From: Ktedonospora formicarum
GTDB taxonomy: Bacteria > Chloroflexota > Ktedonobacteria > Ktedonobacterales > Ktedonobacteraceae
Assembly (NCBI RefSeq): GCF_016587355.1
Contig: NZ_BNJF01000006.1
Coordinates: 310,001-374,000 of the forward strand
Length of the DNA stretch: 64,000 nt
Direction of reading: 5' to 3'
In this document: piece after piece, positions 9,539 to 18,639 of the stretch
How positions within the stretch are numbered: position 1 is the first letter of the stretch
How the letters are laid out: every line of letters begins with the position of its first letter
Notes under the pieces: generated by a model
What the model saw: the letters and a program-made list of their open reading frames with translations, nothing else
Databases searched by the model: none
What the model was told of the DNA's origin: nothing
Made by a program: the position numbers and the translations under genes

Positions 9539-9934
9539 ATGCCACCTTCGCCACCACCAGCGGCCTCAGCGTCCTCAGACCAGAGTCCTTTCTCCTCATC
9601 GCTGCTTGCCATCTCGTTACAGGCAGCAGTGCCACTTCGTGTCCTTGCCTGGTATGAGCGAGGAGGGTCAACCAGCGAAAACCTGGCAACGGCTCGGCAA
9701 TTTGGGGCTCTGCTGGTTGAACGAGGTGGCTGGGTATTGTTGCGCAGTGAAAAAGAAGGCGAAACGGCGGCACTGTTCAATCAGCTTGCAGAAGCAATCG
9801 CCATCCTTGCCTTTGCCCCTGGGGGCATTCCCTCCCTCTCTGGACAACGGTTTGATGCCGAGGAGATCCTTGCCGGGTTCATTGGCATTGAGCAGGCACG
9901 AGCCTACTGCCAACGGGTGCGCACTCACGCCTGA
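9539..9934 (+). CDS. Hypothetical protein
   Basis: A 131-codon frame, not recognised. The middle and C-terminal parts look protein-like (PLRVLAWYERGG, ARQFGALLVERGGWVLLRSE, EILAGFIGIEQARAYCQRV), while the first 25 residues are low complexity. The start may therefore lie further downstream or the gene may be 5'-damaged. Its 3' end overlaps a transposase remnant on the other strand. Confidence 0.4.
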   Translation: MPPSPPPAASASSDQSPFSSSLLAISLQAAVPLRVLAWYERGGSTSENLATARQFGALLVERGGWVLLRSEKEGETAALFNQLAEAIAILAFAPGGIPSLSGQRFDAEEILAGFIGIEQARAYCQRVRTHA

Positions 9935-10211
9935 TGTTCCCACCCAGAAACACGAACTTACCTGCTTGAGGCAGGGGCGCGAAGTCCACAAACACCTCGC
10001 GCAGCCGCGCTGAATCGATCTGACCGTCTTCCAGAGCTTCGTACAAGCTGGCCCAGGTCCGCTCAAAGAATGGAGAGAACGACAATTCGGGAAAGCTGTG
10101 AGCTGCTGCTTCGCTGGAGAGCGCATCGACCAGATTGAACAGGGCATCTCTGGCTTTCCCAAAGCACCGATACATCTTGTGACGAAAGTCGTTCAATGTG
10201 TTTCTGTTCAT
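9879..10211 (-). pseudogene. N-terminal fragment of an IS transposase
   Basis: The frame from ATG 10211 reads like the start of a DDE-type transposase (DFRHKMYRCFGKARDALFNL, FERTWASLYEALEDGQIDSA, PQAGKFVFLGGN). It breaks off after about 90 recognisable residues, just where the first catalytic Asp would be expected, and continues as unrelated sequence. The start has an upstream GGAGG-like site. The family assignment (IS701/NF041680-like) is tentative. Confidence 0.6.
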
Positions 10212-10431
10212 GGGAGGATGCTCCTGATTTTGGTTCATATGGCTCGTACATTGGTGCGCATCAGCATACTTTTTGAGGCAAAACGGACACGCATCAGCGC
10301 AAAGCGTTGAAATCGACCATCTCTGAAAAGAGGAGCAGCTGAGAGTGCCTTTGCAACGTCGTCCTGCCATCATGTCTTGGCCAGTTCACCAGTGAGACAC
10401 CGAACGAACCGTGGCAATTGAAGAGATCACG

Positions 10432-10474
10432 GCCCGCGACCGCCACGGTGATGAAAACCGTGGCGGTCGCGGGC
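10432..10474. terminator. GC-rich hairpin after the oxidoreductase gene
   Basis: Perfect 17-bp arms at 10432-10448 and 10458-10474 with a nine-base loop, lying 19 bases beyond the stop codon of the minus-strand oxidoreductase. There is no T run, so termination is inferred from stem strength and position only. Confidence 0.6.
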
Positions 10475-10492
10475 ACTCCAGATCGCGCGTGT

Positions 10493-11407
10493 TCAGGCGG
10501 TGAGGATAATCTTGGCAGTACCACCTTTTTCGGCGATTGCCTGTGCTTCGGCAGCATCAGCGAGCGGCATGATACGCTCGACTGGGATCGTCAACTTGCC
10601 ATCGCGTACCGCCTCTGCATAGCGCAAGATCGTTACGGAGTTGACTGGCGCGATAACAATATTGATCTGAATAGTAGGATGCAGCGCAGCGTTTCGCGGG
10701 TTTTGCGTTGGGAAACAACCAAACGTGCCACCTTCCTTGACCCTGGCAAGGAGCTGGCCGGCGCGCTCCCCACCGACGGTGTCAGCGACGCAGTCGAGAG
10801 AACCGAGTTTCTCAATCTCTGCATCATCATCGATGGCGATGGCCTCGCTCACTCCGGGAAGGCATCGAGCAGCGCCCAGTCGCTTGCCACGAACGCCAGC
10901 AATGACGCGAGCCCCGATCTGCGATGCTGCGAAGACCGCTGAGCGACCGACGCCACCTAAAGCCCCGGTGATGAGGACGGTCTGACCGGGTTGGACCTTG
11001 GCGCCAAGCCGTATCATCGCATCACCCGTGACGTTGACCAGTGGAAGCGCGGCAGCGGTGGTCATCTCCAGACCATCGGGAATCTTGACAAGGTCGGTGG
11101 CTTTGACGATACAGAGTTCGGCGTAGGTATACCGAGCCACAGCCATGACGCGGTCGCCAGGCTCGAAACCGGTGACGCCCTCGCCCACCTCGACAACGGT
11201 GCCAGCGAGGTCGAGGCCGGGGATGTAGGGGAACGCTATGGGAATGAAGTCCTTGACTGCGCCGGAGCGTACCCGCCAATCAGCAGGGTTGATGCTGGTG
11301 GCCGCGACGCGCACGAGCACTGAGCCTTCGGAGGGTCTGGGGTCTGCGATATCTTCATAGGCGAGATTTGACGCGGGGCCGTACTCGTGGAGAACGATTG
11401 CTTTCAT
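10493..11407 (-). CDS. Zinc-less medium-chain dehydrogenase, quinone oxidoreductase-like
   Basis: A 304-residue NAD(P)-dependent alcohol dehydrogenase superfamily protein of the quinone-oxidoreductase type. Visible motifs are the N-terminal MKAIVLHEYG, SINPADWRVRSGAV, PGLDLAGTVVEVGEGV and FEPGDRVMA, then the Rossmann motif TGALGGVGRSAVFAASQIGA near residues 147-166. Catalytic zinc ligands are absent, as in quinone reductases. An upstream in-frame start at 11464 exists, but ATG 11407 has the ribosome binding site (GAGGGAAAG) and the family N-terminus. It is in the same orientation as the SDR-like gene, probably one operon under TetR control. Confidence 0.9.
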   Translation of the reverse strand: MKAIVLHEYGPASNLAYEDIADPRPSEGSVLVRVAATSINPADWRVRSGAVKDFIPIAFPYIPGLDLAGTVVEVGEGVTGFEPGDRVMAVARYTYAELCIVKATDLVKIPDGLEMTTAAALPLVNVTGDAMIRLGAKVQPGQTVLITGALGGVGRSAVFAASQIGARVIAGVRGKRLGAARCLPGVSEAIAIDDDAEIEKLGSLDCVADTVGGERAGQLLARVKEGGTFGCFPTQNPRNAALHPTIQINIVIAPVNSVTILRYAEAVRDGKLTIPVERIMPLADAAEAQAIAEKGGTAKIILTA

Positions 11408-11500
11408 GCTTTCCCTCGATTTCTTGAGAACTGTTTCTGAATCTCCAGGTCCGTTTCTCCTCACGACCTGTTGCCATAAAGAGTGATCCTGAGCCTTATC

Positions 11501-12328
11501 TCAGTTGTTGACATAGTGCTGCTCGATGTCCGCGAGCAATCCCGGATGCACAGGCCGCCATCCCAGGAGTTCCTGGGTCTGGGCACTCGACCTCGGGAAA
11601 TCGCTTGCCACCACGTTGCCCAGAAAAGAGCCGAAGTGAGCCTCTGCCTCTTCGCGGGCAATGCTGACCACTGGCAGGTTTAGATTGCGGCCGATGACGC
11701 TGGCAATGTCGTGGAAGGGGACACCCTCGTCGCCGACCCCGTTAAGCCGTGACCCCGCCGGGGCGCTTTCCAGGGCCAGGCGGTACAGGTGCGCCGCGTC
11801 GAGGCGATGAACGGCGGGCCAGCGGTTGGACCCGTCGTCGATGTAGGCCGAGACGCCCTTCGCGCGTGCGATGTTGATCAGTCTCGGTACGAAGCCGTGC
11901 CTGTCATCCTCGTCGTGCACAGACGGAGAGAGAGAGACGACCACTGATCGCACTCCCGCCAGGGCGAGTAGCGCGTTCTCCGATGCCTCCCCGTTGAGGT
12001 GCGCGGTGATCACGAATGGCTTACCTGTGCCTGCGAGCGCCGCCCCCATCGTCTCGACGGCGCGCAGATCGGTGGTGAGCGAGGCCGCGAAGTCCGAGAG
12101 GTTGTGCTCAAACGCTAGGTGAATGACGCCGTCCACCGCCGCCGTAGCGGCGCGCAGGCTGTCGAGGTCGTTAAGGATACCGCGCTGCACCTCGGCCCCA
12201 ACTTCCCTCAAGGCCTCGACACCCCTGTCTGAACGGGTAAGGCCGACAACGGTATGGCCAGCACCAATGAGCTCCCGGACGACGGCGGAACCGATGTAGC
12301 CTGTTGCTCCTGTGACAAAAACTCGCAT
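11501..12328 (-). CDS. NAD-dependent epimerase/dehydratase-like SDR protein
   Basis: A 275-residue extended/atypical SDR. The N-terminal Rossmann motif is TGATGYIGSAVVRELIGAGH. It continues with IHLAFEHNLSDF and SAYIDDGSNRWPAVHRLDAAHLYRLA, typical of proteins annotated as NAD-dependent epimerase or NAD(P)-binding oxidoreductase. The substrate is unknown. It is transcribed from the strong promoter at 12428-12457 and is probably followed by the quinone-oxidoreductase-like gene. Confidence 0.88.
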   Translation of the reverse strand: MRVFVTGATGYIGSAVVRELIGAGHTVVGLTRSDRGVEALREVGAEVQRGILNDLDSLRAATAAVDGVIHLAFEHNLSDFAASLTTDLRAVETMGAALAGTGKPFVITAHLNGEASENALLALAGVRSVVVSLSPSVHDEDDRHGFVPRLINIARAKGVSAYIDDGSNRWPAVHRLDAAHLYRLALESAPAGSRLNGVGDEGVPFHDIASVIGRNLNLPVVSIAREEAEAHFGSFLGNVVASDFPRSSAQTQELLGWRPVHPGLLADIEQHYVNN

Positions 12329-12397
12329 AGGAAAGTTCTCCTTCTCCCTGAAAAATGAATCGTGACTGTGATAAAATGAGGATGCCTCCTTATGCTA

Positions 12398-12457
12398 AAC
12401 GGAGGGACCCTCAGGTTACCCTCTCGTATAATAACGGAGGGACCCTCACTTTGTCAA
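12398..12457 (-). promoter_or_regulatory. Divergent promoter with palindromic TetR-type operators
   Basis: Minus strand: -35 TTGACA (12457-12452), 18-base spacer, -10 TATTAT (12433-12428). The perfect palindrome GAGGGTCCCTC sits between the two boxes. The block AACGGAGGGACCCTCA occurs twice (12398-12413 and 12433-12448), 35 bp apart. On the plus strand TATAAT at 12427-12432 could serve the TetR gene. Binding by the adjacent TetR protein would block both directions; this is an inference from position and symmetry. Confidence 0.75.
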
Positions 12458-12492
12458 GGACCAGTATCTCCAGGAGAACGGAGGAACATGAA

Positions 12493-13080
12493 ATGCACGA
12501 GCCTGCACGAGCCAGCCGCCCTATGCGAGCTGATGCCCAGCGCAACTATGCCAGCCTGCTGAACACGGCACGAGTCGCGGTTTCAGAGCGTGGCGCTGAC
12601 ATCGTCCTGGAGGACATTGCCAAATCGGCTGGGGTCGCCATCGGTACGCTGTATCGCCACTTCCCCACGCGTCAGGATCTTCTTGAAGCTGTGTTTCTGG
12701 ATGAGACCAATGAATTGAGGGCGCGTGCTGAAGCACTCGCCAGCGCTCCGGTCCCTTTCGACGCCTTGATGAGCTGGCTTCGTCTCCAAATGGACTTCGC
12801 GGCTTTCGGGCGGAGCATGGGAGCAGCCATCATGGCTGCCAAACATGTTCCGGGAACGAGAATCTATGAGGCGAACAAAGCGATGCACGAGGCGGGAGCA
12901 GTCCTCTTGCAGCGCGCCCAGGCCGCAGGAGAGATTCGCCCGGATGTCCATATGCTCGACGTGATCCGACTCGTCTACGGAATTGCCCTGGTGAATGAAC
13001 GTGCGTCCGATCCTGATGGGGCCAACCGCATGCTCGATCTCGTCATCGCCGGCATTAGAACACAGCCGAGTCGGAACTGA
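12493..13080 (+). CDS. TetR-family transcriptional regulator
   Basis: A 195-residue TetR protein. The N-terminal helix-turn-helix reads IVLEDIAKSAGVAIGTLYRHFPTRQDLLEAV (about residues 36-66), matching the family consensus; the remaining helical domain would bind an unknown ligand. ATG 12493 is chosen because it follows GGAGGAAC, although the frame is open from 12355. It is divergent from the SDR and oxidoreductase genes and probably represses them and itself through the duplicated operator. Confidence 0.9.
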   Translation: MHEPARASRPMRADAQRNYASLLNTARVAVSERGADIVLEDIAKSAGVAIGTLYRHFPTRQDLLEAVFLDETNELRARAEALASAPVPFDALMSWLRLQMDFAAFGRSMGAAIMAAKHVPGTRIYEANKAMHEAGAVLLQRAQAAGEIRPDVHMLDVIRLVYGIALVNERASDPDGANRMLDLVIAGIRTQPSRN

Positions 13081-13285
13081 AAGATGGGGTGCTACCTCTC
13101 AGCGAGGAGTCGATCCTGCTTTCCAACGGCGTGCGCTAGGTCGCGCATGCGCACCAGCTTCGCTGGAAAGTCGAAAGGCAATGTTGGGGGAGGGCCAACC
13201 TTGGAACGTTCTCGATAGCGGGTATAGAGGCCCAGTACCAGCGAAGCTGACACAGACCGCAAAGAGATGCTGAAAGCTCTCCGTG

Positions 13286-14940
13286 CTAAAGCAGCGGAGG
13301 TTCCAGGGGTTCGGCCCACGCTTCCAGTTCTTCTCCTTTGGCGAGAAGAACTGGCTCTAGTGGTGGTTCCCCTGGACTTTCGGGCAGACGCACTCTGGCT
13401 CGAGTCAGACCCAAGCTTCGGGGCAGGACCTGCCCCTCTCTCGCGCGTTGGATGAGACACTCGTGTGCTGCCCGCAGGCGCGCCTCCGCACCTTCCCAAT
13501 ACGAGCGCGTATCGGGCACACGAGGGGATGGGATGTGTCGGATCAAGATAGGCGGCCAGAAACGCCGAATAGAGGTCACGTTGGATGGGACCTATGCCAC
13601 ATGCGCAGTGGTGCCAGCGCTGAGAGAGCGGTTTCTTCATTCGCTTGCCACAGCCATGACACCACTGGCTCAGTGCCGTGGTGCGTGTGGGGACGCGCCA
13701 CCAGGGGGCCGCCCGTGCTTGCAACCCCCACAGGGGGCACGGCGGTGCGTTTCAACAGTGCTACAAACATCCCTGGGGCTCGCAGTCCCACACTCGTGCC
13801 AAATTGCCTCTGCCATGCCTTGTAGGAGATTTTTTCGAGGATGATGGTCTTGCCCAGTGCCAGTACCTCATGGACCTTACGCCCATGCAAGCTCTTACGA
13901 TGCGCCGCCAGCTTGCGCTCTTTGGTCGCTTTGCGCCGTCGCGTCGCCTGGTAGCGCTTGCTCTGTTTCCACGGTCGCTTCTTGGGGCCCTGCTTCCTGA
14001 TGCGCCCCTTCTCGTCATAGTGCTCGGGATTGGTGGCTCGCCGCTGCCGATCCATCTGCCGCTGCAGGCGACGAATGGCTTTGGCATCAGGAGCCAGTTC
14101 CGCACAGAATACCTGCAGACTGGCTTCCCCTTCCTGGGGGACGAGCGCCAGGGTCGATGGACCCAGGTCCGCGCCAACGACTCCTTGCCCAACGGTGTGC
14201 TTCGCTTTGCGGTGAGGCGTGCCCTCTAAGGCGAGCTGCACACAGTAGCGGTTCCCTTCTGCATCGGCTCCAGCCGCTCGCTTGCTGCTGGCAGGACGCT
14301 GGAGGAGGCGAGCGTATTTGATGCGGTGCTTCAAACCATGACACACTACTTCATCCTGCCAATCAATACGGGCTGGGAGATGGTCCCCATTCCAGAGCAG
14401 ATGCCCATCATTGCCTTCCTCGGGGGCTTGCAACACAAAGCGCAGACCAGTGTCATTGCGCTTGTTCTCGATGCTGCAGAAGCCTCGCCCTCGGCTCTTG
14501 AAACGCACGCGTTTGGCCTTGCCCAGGCAGACACGATTGAGAGCACGATAGGCGCGGGTGGCCAGCGTTTGGGCCAGCACCGCCTCGATGTGTTCGGCAA
14601 TCCATCCCACGCGCAAGCTTTTGATTGCTTCATGCAATGCCGCCTCGGTGAACCCGTGCTGCTTGCGCAAGGCAGAGAACGCTGCTGCTCGTTGGGTCTT
14701 CTGCGTGCGAGGAAGAGCGCGAGCTGCTTGCCAGGCAGCGTCAGTACGCATGCGGCGCAGGCATTTCTGCCCCTGGGAGAGGATGGCGTTGTAGAGGTGA
14801 CGAGCGGCTTCCAGGTGAGCGCGGAGTCGAGTGACTTGTCCTGGATCAACGACGAGGGGTAATTCGAGCAGAAAGGTCGGCGTTGCCGGTCGCTTCTCCT
14901 TAGGAGGTGGCTTCTGCTGTCTCTGGCGTGGTCCAGGCAT
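13286..14940 (-). pseudogene. Large TnpB-type transposase, two frameshifts
   Basis: Three successive minus-strand frames together make a TnpB-like protein of about 550 residues. Frame one (14940 to about 13740) holds RuvC-I (VVGADLGPSTLALV) and the Glu segment (KTIILEKISYKAWQRQFG). Frame two (about 13720-13560) holds the zinc ribbon (CHGCGKRMKKPLSQRWHHCACG) and the last catalytic Asp region (IQRDLYSAFLAA). Frame three (about 13540-13286) carries the long C-terminal tail (EARLRAAHECLIQRA). Single-base slips near 13730 and 13550 separate them. The GC content is much higher than in neighbouring sequence. Confidence 0.85.
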
Positions 14941-15647
14941 GTCGGCTCCTTCTCTCCATTCCCACTGATACGTCGTGCTGATCTCCCTATTCTACCAGAA
15001 CGAGGAGAAGAACACAAGTTCTATTGAAAAACACACACGACGCTATTCCATTCGCGCACGAGAGCGGATGTGGCGATTCATCCCTGCCATCAATGAGCAG
15101 GGCTTTCTCGCCACCTTCTCTGTAATGGTATCCTTGCTGAGTGTTTTTAATGCCTCAAATAAATAAGCTCGATCAAAATCTGCTGGCAAGTCGCTTTGGC
15201 TAAGTAGCCAGGCAATAACTGGTGCACAGTGACTAGCGTATACTTCGGGTATCTTTCCAAGCATGGAACAAAGACCCTCAGCATAGTACTCCCAATCTTG
15301 GATGGTTTTTCCCTGGTCTAAAAGTACATGGATGAGATGAGCTGTCACAACGTGCCATTCCATGCCTAGAAGAGTTTGTACTGCTTCTTGCCTTGCAGGT
15401 GAGTTCATATCGCCAATTTGATCAAGGACTAATTCAGGAAGAGCCTCTTCATTCTGTGGTGAACCAATAGCTCGTATAACCTTTACAGCTGGAATCCAGC
15501 GCGATTTTGGCGATTTTTTGAGGGCTATAATTTGTTTTCAAGAATAGAGACATATAAGGGCAAACATGCACATATCTTCCCTTGCAACAGCAGCGGCTTT
15601 TGTGGTATATTTGTTCTACATTCACGATAAAGGAAGAAACGTAGAAG

Positions 15648-16827
15648 ATGGTACGTGGGTATCAGGTAGAACTTGACCTCAATAATGTGCAAAAGACGCT
15701 TTGCAGCAAACATGCCGGCGCCTCTCGCTGGGCGTACAATTATGGCCTTCGTCGCAAACAGGAAGCCTACAAGGCCGGCCTGAAAACGCCCACCGCGATC
15801 GATCTGCATCGTGAGATCAATGCCCTCAAACCCTCTCTGCCGTGGATGCGCGAGGTCAGTAAGTGTGCCTTTCAAGAGAGTTTGCGTGACCTGGATGCCG
15901 CTTTCAAGCACTTCTTTCGCAAATGTCGTCTCAAAAAAGCGGGCACATGGAAAGGCAAGTGTGGCTATCCCCGCTTCAAAAGCCGGAAGAAAGCCATCAG
16001 TGGGGCACGCTTCACAGGAACCATTCGGGTGTATCCTGATGCGATCCAGTTGCCACGGCTTGGCTTACTTCGCTTGAAAGAGCTCGACTACTTGCCAATG
16101 AACGTCAAAGTTGGATCTGCGACCATCGCAGAGCATGGCGGGCACTGGTCTGTCTCCATCTGCGTGCATGAGGAGCAAGCCGAGCCAACACCTGCAACCG
16201 GTGAGGCGATCGGGGTCGATTTGGGCATCAAGATGTTAGCCGTCGTCTCTGATAGAAGGACGTTTGACAATCCCAAGGCATTGAGGAAAAAGATCACGCA
16301 CTTGAAACGGACGTGCAGGCGGCATTCGCGCAAGAAGAAAGGGAGCAACAACCGCAAGAAAGCGCAACGCACCCTTGCTCGCATGCATGCCCGCATTGCC
16401 AACGTGCGTCAAGATGCCCTCCACAAAGCGACGTCTCAGATCGTGGCGAGAACCCGCGCCCGATCAAGAGCGACCGCGTGTGATTGTGCTGGAAGATCTC
16501 AATGTGCAAGGGATGCTCAAGAACCGCAGGCTCTCACGAGCGATTGCGGATGTGGGCATGTACGAGTTCAAGCGGCAGATCCTCTACAAAGCGCAGTGTG
16601 CAGGCTGTGAGGTGCTCCTGGCCTCACGCTGGGAACCGTCGTCGAAGACCTGTCATGTGTGTGGGTGGGTGAAAGAGGATTTGCAGTTATCTGACCGTCT
16701 CTTTGTCTGTGAGGGCTGCGGCAAGGTGACGGATCGTGATTTTAATGCTGCCAGGAACTTGGCGGCATTGGCCTTAGATGAAGTACCGCGAGTTACGCGG
16801 GAATCGACGCCTGTGGAGAGTGCGTAA
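15648..16827 (+). pseudogene. TnpB RNA-guided nuclease with a single frameshift
   Basis: About 393 codons. The first part (from ATG 15648) has the N-terminal helical domain, the Lys-rich RFTGTIRVYPDAIQLP region and RuvC-I (IGVDLGIKMLAVV). Around 16445-16470 the frame slips by one base. The second part holds RuvC-II Glu (RVIVLEDLNVQGM), the zinc ribbon (CHVCGWVKEDL ... CEGCGKV) and RuvC-III Asp (DRDFNAARNLAAL). All catalytic residues are present across the two frames, so loss of function is recent or rests on one base. Confidence 0.88.
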
Positions 16828-16915
16828 GACCCGGGGTACCAGGCAGTGCTCGTCGAAGCAGGAACCGAACGCCGTTTCTGGCTCTGTCCACAAATGGGTA
16901 GGTTTCGGATAACGG
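16778..16915 (+). repeat. TnpB right end / omega-RNA-like region, TnpB-linked copy
   Basis: The end of tnpB and its 3' flank form the full-element version of the dispersed right-end repeat: GCCTGTGGAGAGTGCGTAAG, GAAGCAGGAACCGAAC, then TTTCGGATAACGG at the edge. The 20 bases after the edge come from the host gene and would be the guide if the RNA is made. Confidence 0.75.
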
Positions 16916-17131
16916 TTTCTCTCAGTAGAGGAAGTACTTGACCGTTTTTATGGACTAAGAAAAAGATAATCTGTTTTTCTCTTTCAGCCGAAGCATGGGC
17001 AGCCTCATCGAGTAAATTATCCAAGTCTAAACGCTCCATAGAACTCCCTTAAAATTTGACTCGTCATTTGTTGGAGTCAATCCATACCTTGCAAGAGGAA
17101 AAGTAAAAATAGGATAGAAATCCACACTGTG

Positions 17132-17560
17132 TTATTCCTCTGGAGGAAGTTGCGTAAATGTTGCTTGAAAATCTCCCGACTCAAGAAGATCTTGGATAAT
17201 TTCTTCAATACGTTGCCTTGTTGCAGTATCCACCAAAATCATATCGCTCACCCATAGGTAAGCTCCATGAAGATTTTCACCAGTCCTCTGATATTTCTCA
17301 ACCAGAGTCGATATATGTTTATAGATCACTGCTGTTGCAATTCAACGGTCTCCATCCTCCCATGTAACAATAACATCAGTATCAGTATCTTCATAGGACC
17401 ATGTCCCTGGCGTCCAGTGTACCGCTTCAATCCAAACTGAATACTTCCGGTTTTTCAATTGCGCCTCATAATCCGTGCTACCGTATCCTGCATTTTTGTG
17501 CTAGATATTCGCTCATAAGAATACCCATCAGTACCCCTGGCCATACCTTTTGCTTCATAG
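17132..17560 (-). pseudogene. Decayed small gene
   Basis: A 65-codon frame (17329-17132; EKYQRTGENLHGAYLWVSD, TATRQRIEEIIQDLLESGD) is preceded in the same frame by coding-like sequence (KYSVWIEAVHWTPGTWSYED, DVIVTWEDGD), separated by a single TGA where TGG would be expected. Earlier stops follow. It is probably a gene of over 100 codons killed by nonsense mutations. The product is not recognised; composition and size resemble small immunity-type proteins. Confidence 0.4.
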
Positions 17561-17632
17561 CCATGGATATCAGAAGATCGTAATATCTCTCGTACACCTC
17601 CCTTTTAAGGGCAAAAACTTCACACGGAAATG

Positions 17633-17881
17633 CTATTTTTCGTAGATCGTAATACTTAAACCATTCTTGCCTGCTATTGCCTCTTCCAATTTGATTATAA
17701 ACTCCTTCTCAGGAAAAAGCTGCTTTAAGCGCATATTCCAGAAGAAGCGAAGTGTTTTACCTAGTGCCTTCAGCAACAAATCGTTGTTTACTACTTCTGC
17801 TTTTTCCTGATAGAAGAGTTCTCGTAATGACCAGGCATTCGTATCATGCTCTATCTTTTGTTTCTCTTCATGTAAGTATCC
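17633..17881 (-). pseudogene. Truncated gene without a start codon
   Basis: An 83-codon minus-strand frame ends at TAG 17633 and reads protein-like throughout (NAWSLRELFYQEKAEVV, LGKTLRFFWNMRLKQLFPEK, IIKLEEAIAGKNGLSI). A stop lies directly upstream and there is no usable start codon near the beginning, so the 5' part is lost. Not recognised. Confidence 0.4.
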
Positions 17882-17932
17882 CTATGAAATTTGCAGCATA
17901 GTTCATGAGGCTCCGATGAATGCAGAGGTGCA

Positions 17933-18424
17933 TCATTGTGCATTCCAGACGCGTACCGTATGATCATTACTGCCAGAAGCGATGCGTTTGCCATCGGGGG
18001 ACCAGGCCACTGAGGTTATATAATGGGGATGCCCCTTATAAACGAAGAGATGGCTGCCATTAGCAGCGTCCCACACATGTACCGTACCATCAGGACTGCC
18101 AGAGGCAATGCGCTTGCTATCAGGAGACCATGTGACCTGCATGGAATTCCCAGTATCAGTATGCCCTTTATAGACGAAGAGATGGCTGCCATCAGCAGCG
18201 TCCCACACATGTACCGGCCCCCCAAACCCGTGAGAGGCAATGCGCTTGCCATCAGGAGACCATACAGCCTGACTGGCCTCATTCAGTATATCAGTAGCAT
18301 GCCCCGTATAGACGAAGAGATGGCTACCGTCAACTGCATCCCAGACATGTACACCACCTTTCCCGGCGGAAGCGATGCGCTTGCCATCGGGGACCAGGCC
18401 ACTGATGTTGATCCTATGGAGGGA
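17933..18424 (-). pseudogene. Detached C-terminal WD40 blades of the kinase gene
   Basis: Minus-strand frames here encode WD40 blades (TSVAWSP, VTWSPDSKRIASGSPDG, SVAWSPDGKRIASGSNDH, ending VRVWNAQ). They are of the same type as the blades at the end of the kinase gene at 18640-20100. They are cut off from it by a solo TnpB right end, and a one-base loss near 18394 shifts the frame inside the first blade. Taken together, 17933-20100 is one broken kinase-WD40 gene. Confidence 0.75.
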
Positions 18425-18577
18425 CCGTTATCCGAAACTTCCCCAAAGATGGACAAGCCATATCTGGTATTCGGTTCCTGCTTCAACGAACAACCTGCCT
18501 GGTTTCCCAGGTCTTACAGGATCTCCACAGGCGTACATTCCGACGTAACTCGCCGTACTAGCAATGAGTATAGCAGA
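18425..18577 (-). repeat. Solo TnpB right end / omega-RNA-like remnant, copy 2
   Basis: Same 150-base segment as at 9127, 16778 and 36495, on the minus strand, ending in AGTTTCGGATAACGG at 18425. It lies inside the WD40 part of the kinase gene and no TnpB remains. The element probably entered, then lost its body by deletion. Confidence 0.8.
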
Positions 18578-18639
18578 TGAGTCAAGGGCCTTAAATGTCT
18601 ACAAATGGCAAGAAATGTTCATAGTTCAAGAAGCTATGA

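Larger units (their letters stand above)
15529..16916 (+). mobile_element. IS200/IS605-family element carrying only TnpB
   Basis: Boundaries come from the interrupted host gene: the element runs from about 15528/15529 to 16915/16916 with one base of ambiguity and no target duplication, as expected for this family. It encodes TnpB but no TnpA. The right end terminates in TTTCGGATAACGG, the same end found in three solo copies elsewhere in the window. Confidence 0.85.
15043..17039 (-). pseudogene. HEAT-like hypothetical gene split by an IS605 element
   Basis: The N-terminal 41 codons (MERLDLDNLLDEAAHASAER through VLPLLRE) lie at 17039-16917. The rest (IALKKSPKSRWIPAV, EEALPELVLDQIGDMNSPAR, LIHVLLDQGKTIQDW and on) lies at 15528-15043. 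Removing 1,388 bp between them joins codons E41 and I42 in frame, giving about 204 residues. The product has short alpha-helical, HEAT/PBS-lyase-like repeats. Its function is unknown; neighbouring small minus-strand fragments of similar style suggest a former group of small, possibly immunity-type genes. Confidence 0.75.

Noticed and set aside
13267..14862. Several plus-strand frames of 60-183 codons
   Set aside because: Antisense to the large GC-rich TnpB; high GC opens all frames.
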